DNA of 64,000 bases from Hyphomicrobiales bacterium. Lineage in GTDB: Bacteria > Pseudomonadota > Alphaproteobacteria > Rhizobiales > Rhizobiaceae. Position 1 is the first letter of the stretch; each line of letters begins with the position of its first letter. Below the pieces are notes generated by a model. That model had not been told where the DNA came from, did not search any database, and saw nothing but the letters and a program-made list of their open reading frames with translations. Positions 62,209-64,000 of this stretch are shown piece by piece. The stretch is taken from positions 186,001 to 250,000 of the forward strand of contig UCNE01000015.1 in assembly GCA_900473685.1 (NCBI GenBank), read 5' to 3'. A program made the translations under genes and the position numbers.

Positions 62209-63744
62209 ATGAGCGATATTGCCATTGAGTTGCGTGGTATCGACAAGAGCTTCGGCCTTGTCCATGCCAACAAGAATATCAACCTGACCGTCCGCAAGGG
62301 CACCATTCACGGCATTATCGGTGAAAACGGCGCTGGTAAATCGACGCTGATGTCGATCCTCTACGGCTTCTATCAAGCCGACAAGGGCGATATCGTCATC
62401 GATGGTAAAACGGTGACGATCAAGGATCCGAACGCGGCGATTGCCAGCGGTATCGGCATGGTCCACCAGCATTTCATGCTGGTCGAGAATTTCACTGTGC
62501 TCGAGAATGTCATGCTCGGCGCCGAAGACAGCCAGATCCTCAATACCAGCATTTCCAAGGCCCGCGTCGAGCTGAAGCGGCTGGAAAAGGAATATGCGCT
62601 GGAGGTCAATCCGGATGCGCTGATCGAGCAATTGCCGGTCGGCCTGCAGCAGCGCGTCGAAATCCTCAAGGCCCTCTATCGCAAGGCCGATATCCTCATT
62701 CTCGATGAGCCGACGGGCGTGCTGACGCCGCCGGAAGCCGATCATCTGTTCCGCATTCTCGGCCAGCTGAAGGATCAGGGCAAGACGATCATCTTCATCA
62801 CCCACAAGCTGCGCGAGATCATGGCGATCACCGACGAGGTCTCCGTCATGCGCCGCGGCGAGATGGTGGCGACGCGCAAGACCAAGGAAACCTCGGTCGA
62901 GGAACTGGCCGAACTGATGGTCGGCCGCCGCGTGCTGTTGCGGGTCGAAAAGGGCGCTGCCAATCCGGGTGAGGTAAAGCTCGCGGTCGAGAACCTGACG
63001 GTGCGCGATAGCCGTGGCGTCACCATGGTCGACAATGTCTCCTTCAACCTGCGGGCCGGTGAAATCGTTGGTATTGCCGGTGTCGCCGGTAATGGACAGT
63101 CCGAACTGCTGGAAGCGATTTCCGGTATCCGCAAGGCCGTCGGCGGCAAGGTTCTGCTCAATGGCCAACCGATCGATGTCACCGCCCATGTCGATCCGCG
63201 CGACCTGCGCGACCGCGGTCTCGCGCACGTGCCGGAAGACCGCCACCATGTCGGCCTGGTGCTGAAGTTCGAGGAGGCCGAAAACGGTATCCTCGGCTAT
63301 CACCACGACAAGCGTTACCTCAAGGGCGTCTTTCTCAACACCAAGGCGATCCAGGCGGATGCCGAGGAAAAGATCAAGAAATACGATATCAGGCCGCCAA
63401 ATCCGCGGCTGAAGACCGCCAATTTCTCCGGCGGTAACCAGCAGAAGATCGTGCTGGCGCGCGAAATGGAGCGCGGCCCGGATGTGCTGATCATCGGCCA
63501 GCCGACGCGCGGCGTCGATGTCGGCGCCATTGAATTCATCCACAAGCGGATCATTGAAATGCGCGACCAGGGCAAGGCTGTCCTGCTCGTCTCCGTCGAA
63601 CTCGATGAAATCCGCGCCCTGTCTGATCGTATCATCGTCATGTTTGCCGGCCGTGTCGTCGGCGAGCGCGATCCGGACGCGACTGAAGGGGAACTCGGCC
63701 TGCTGATGGCCGGTGTCGAAGGCCGCAAGGAGGCCGCCGAATGA
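62209..63744 (+). CDS. Nucleoside ABC transporter ATPase, double domain
   Basis: The 511-aa protein fuses two ABC domains, as in NupA/YufO and sugar-type ATPases. Domain 1 has Walker A GENGAGKST, the signature region PVGLQQRVEILKAL, and Walker B ILILDEPTGVLTPPEA. Domain 2 has a degenerate Walker A (GVAGNGQSEL), signature FSGGNQQKIVLAREM and VLIIGQPTRGVD in place of the Walker B Asp-Glu, so it is probably not catalytic. It overlaps the permease gene by four bases (ATGA). No strong ribosome site precedes the ATG. Confidence 0.93.
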   Translation: MSDIAIELRGIDKSFGLVHANKNINLTVRKGTIHGIIGENGAGKSTLMSILYGFYQADKGDIVIDGKTVTIKDPNAAIASGIGMVHQHFMLVENFTVLENVMLGAEDSQILNTSISKARVELKRLEKEYALEVNPDALIEQLPVGLQQRVEILKALYRKADILILDEPTGVLTPPEADHLFRILGQLKDQGKTIIFITHKLREIMAITDEVSVMRRGEMVATRKTKETSVEELAELMVGRRVLLRVEKGAANPGEVKLAVENLTVRDSRGVTMVDNVSFNLRAGEIVGIAGVAGNGQSELLEAISGIRKAVGGKVLLNGQPIDVTAHVDPRDLRDRGLAHVPEDRHHVGLVLKFEEAENGILGYHHDKRYLKGVFLNTKAIQADAEEKIKKYDIRPPNPRLKTANFSGGNQQKIVLAREMERGPDVLIIGQPTRGVDVGAIEFIHKRIIEMRDQGKAVLLVSVELDEIRALSDRIIVMFAGRVVGERDPDATEGELGLLMAGVEGRKEAAE

Positions 63745-64000
63745 GCAATCCATACGCAAAACTGCCGGGCTGGGCCGAATACGGCCTGATCCCGCTGATC
63801 AACCTTGTTGTCGCCTTTCTGGTGGCCGGTCTCGTCGTGCTTCTGGTCGGCGAAAATCCGCTGAATGCCGCCTATCATATGATCAACGGCGCTTTCGGCC
63901 GTGGCGAATATATCGGCTTCACGCTGTATTATGCCACGACCTTCATCTTCACCGGCCTGTCTGTTGCCGTTGCCTTCCATGCCGGCCTGTTCAATATCGG
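63741..64000 (+). CDS. Nucleoside ABC transporter permease (partial)
   Basis: Only the first 86 residues are in the window; the gene runs off the right edge. GGAGG lies eight bases before the ATG, which overlaps the ATPase stop. The visible part has a first membrane helix (LIPLINLVVAFLVAGLVVLL), then the ENPLNAAYHMINGAFG loop and a second helix with FTGLSVAVAFHAGLFNIG, the usual opening of BPD_transp_2-type permeases. Confidence 0.92.
   Translation, partial: MSNPYAKLPGWAEYGLIPLINLVVAFLVAGLVVLLVGENPLNAAYHMINGAFGRGEYIGFTLYYATTFIFTGLSVAVAFHAGLFNI

Noticed and set aside
61972-63759. A 595-aa minus-strand frame over the nucleoside ATPase gene
   Set aside because: Antisense to a clear ABC ATPase with all motifs.
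1-64000. CRISPR arrays, prophage, integrases, insertion sequences or transposons
   Set aside because: No regularly spaced repeats, transposase motifs or phage structural genes were seen; the only repeats are short palindromic intergenic elements.

Overview
This window looks like chromosomal DNA from an alphaproteobacterium of the Rhizobiaceae (Rhizobium/Agrobacterium type). The evidence is the rpsA, rimP-nusA-ylxR-infB and dnaX-ybaB-recR housekeeping blocks, porins of the rhizobial RopA/Omp2 type, BA14K, DUF982 and DUF2865 proteins, a RIME-type intergenic repeat and evenly GC-rich codon use. I see no prophage, CRISPR array, insertion sequence or integrase. The species cannot be fixed by eye.

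1-16.6 kb: rpsA, two large acidic unknown proteins on either side of a NAMPT-type phosphoribosyltransferase (nadV), an RNase D/DUF817 pair, a 2-hydroxyacid dehydrogenase, an MFS carrier with an HxlR regulator, small unknown genes, a YghU-type glutathione enzyme followed by two tandem paralogues of unknown function, and the acyl-CoA carboxylase beta subunit pccB.

16.7-24.8 kb: one minus-strand operon. It encodes an AmiC-like ligand sensor, an AmiR-like ANTAR antiterminator, two dipeptide-type permeases, a family 5 binding protein, an acetamidase/formamidase and a double ABC ATPase. Its leader carries an intrinsic terminator whose 5' arm is shared with a competing upstream hairpin. I read it as an amide-sensing, antitermination-controlled uptake and hydrolysis operon.

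25-31 kb: a porin, an Rrf2 regulator, tRNA-Leu(CAG), a phosphohexomutase, a BA14K protein, YqaA/SelW-like genes and DoxX. 31-37 kb: infB, a YlxR-L7Ae fusion, nusA and rimP, read from a TTGCAT/TATATG promoter through a short terminator-bearing leader. A strong terminator closes the unit after infB, so rbfA does not follow.

37-50.6 kb: an EntS-like exporter, an ArsR-SRPBCC pair, a lytic transglycosylase whose probable start codon lies in a palindromic repeat, recR, a MOSC protein, a DUF2865 protein, ybaB, dnaX, the SRP RNA gene (ffs), HIT and nudC hydrolases, a second porin, prephenate dehydratase and kdsB.

50.7-64 kb: membrane-anchored cytochrome c, an AEC transporter, small DUF982 and BON proteins, a lipoprotein hydrolase, small unknown genes, tRNA-Ser(GGA), an AraC regulator next to a TonB-dependent siderophore receptor, and a BMP-type nucleoside ABC importer split into two transcription units. 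The last gene, its permease, is cut by the window end.
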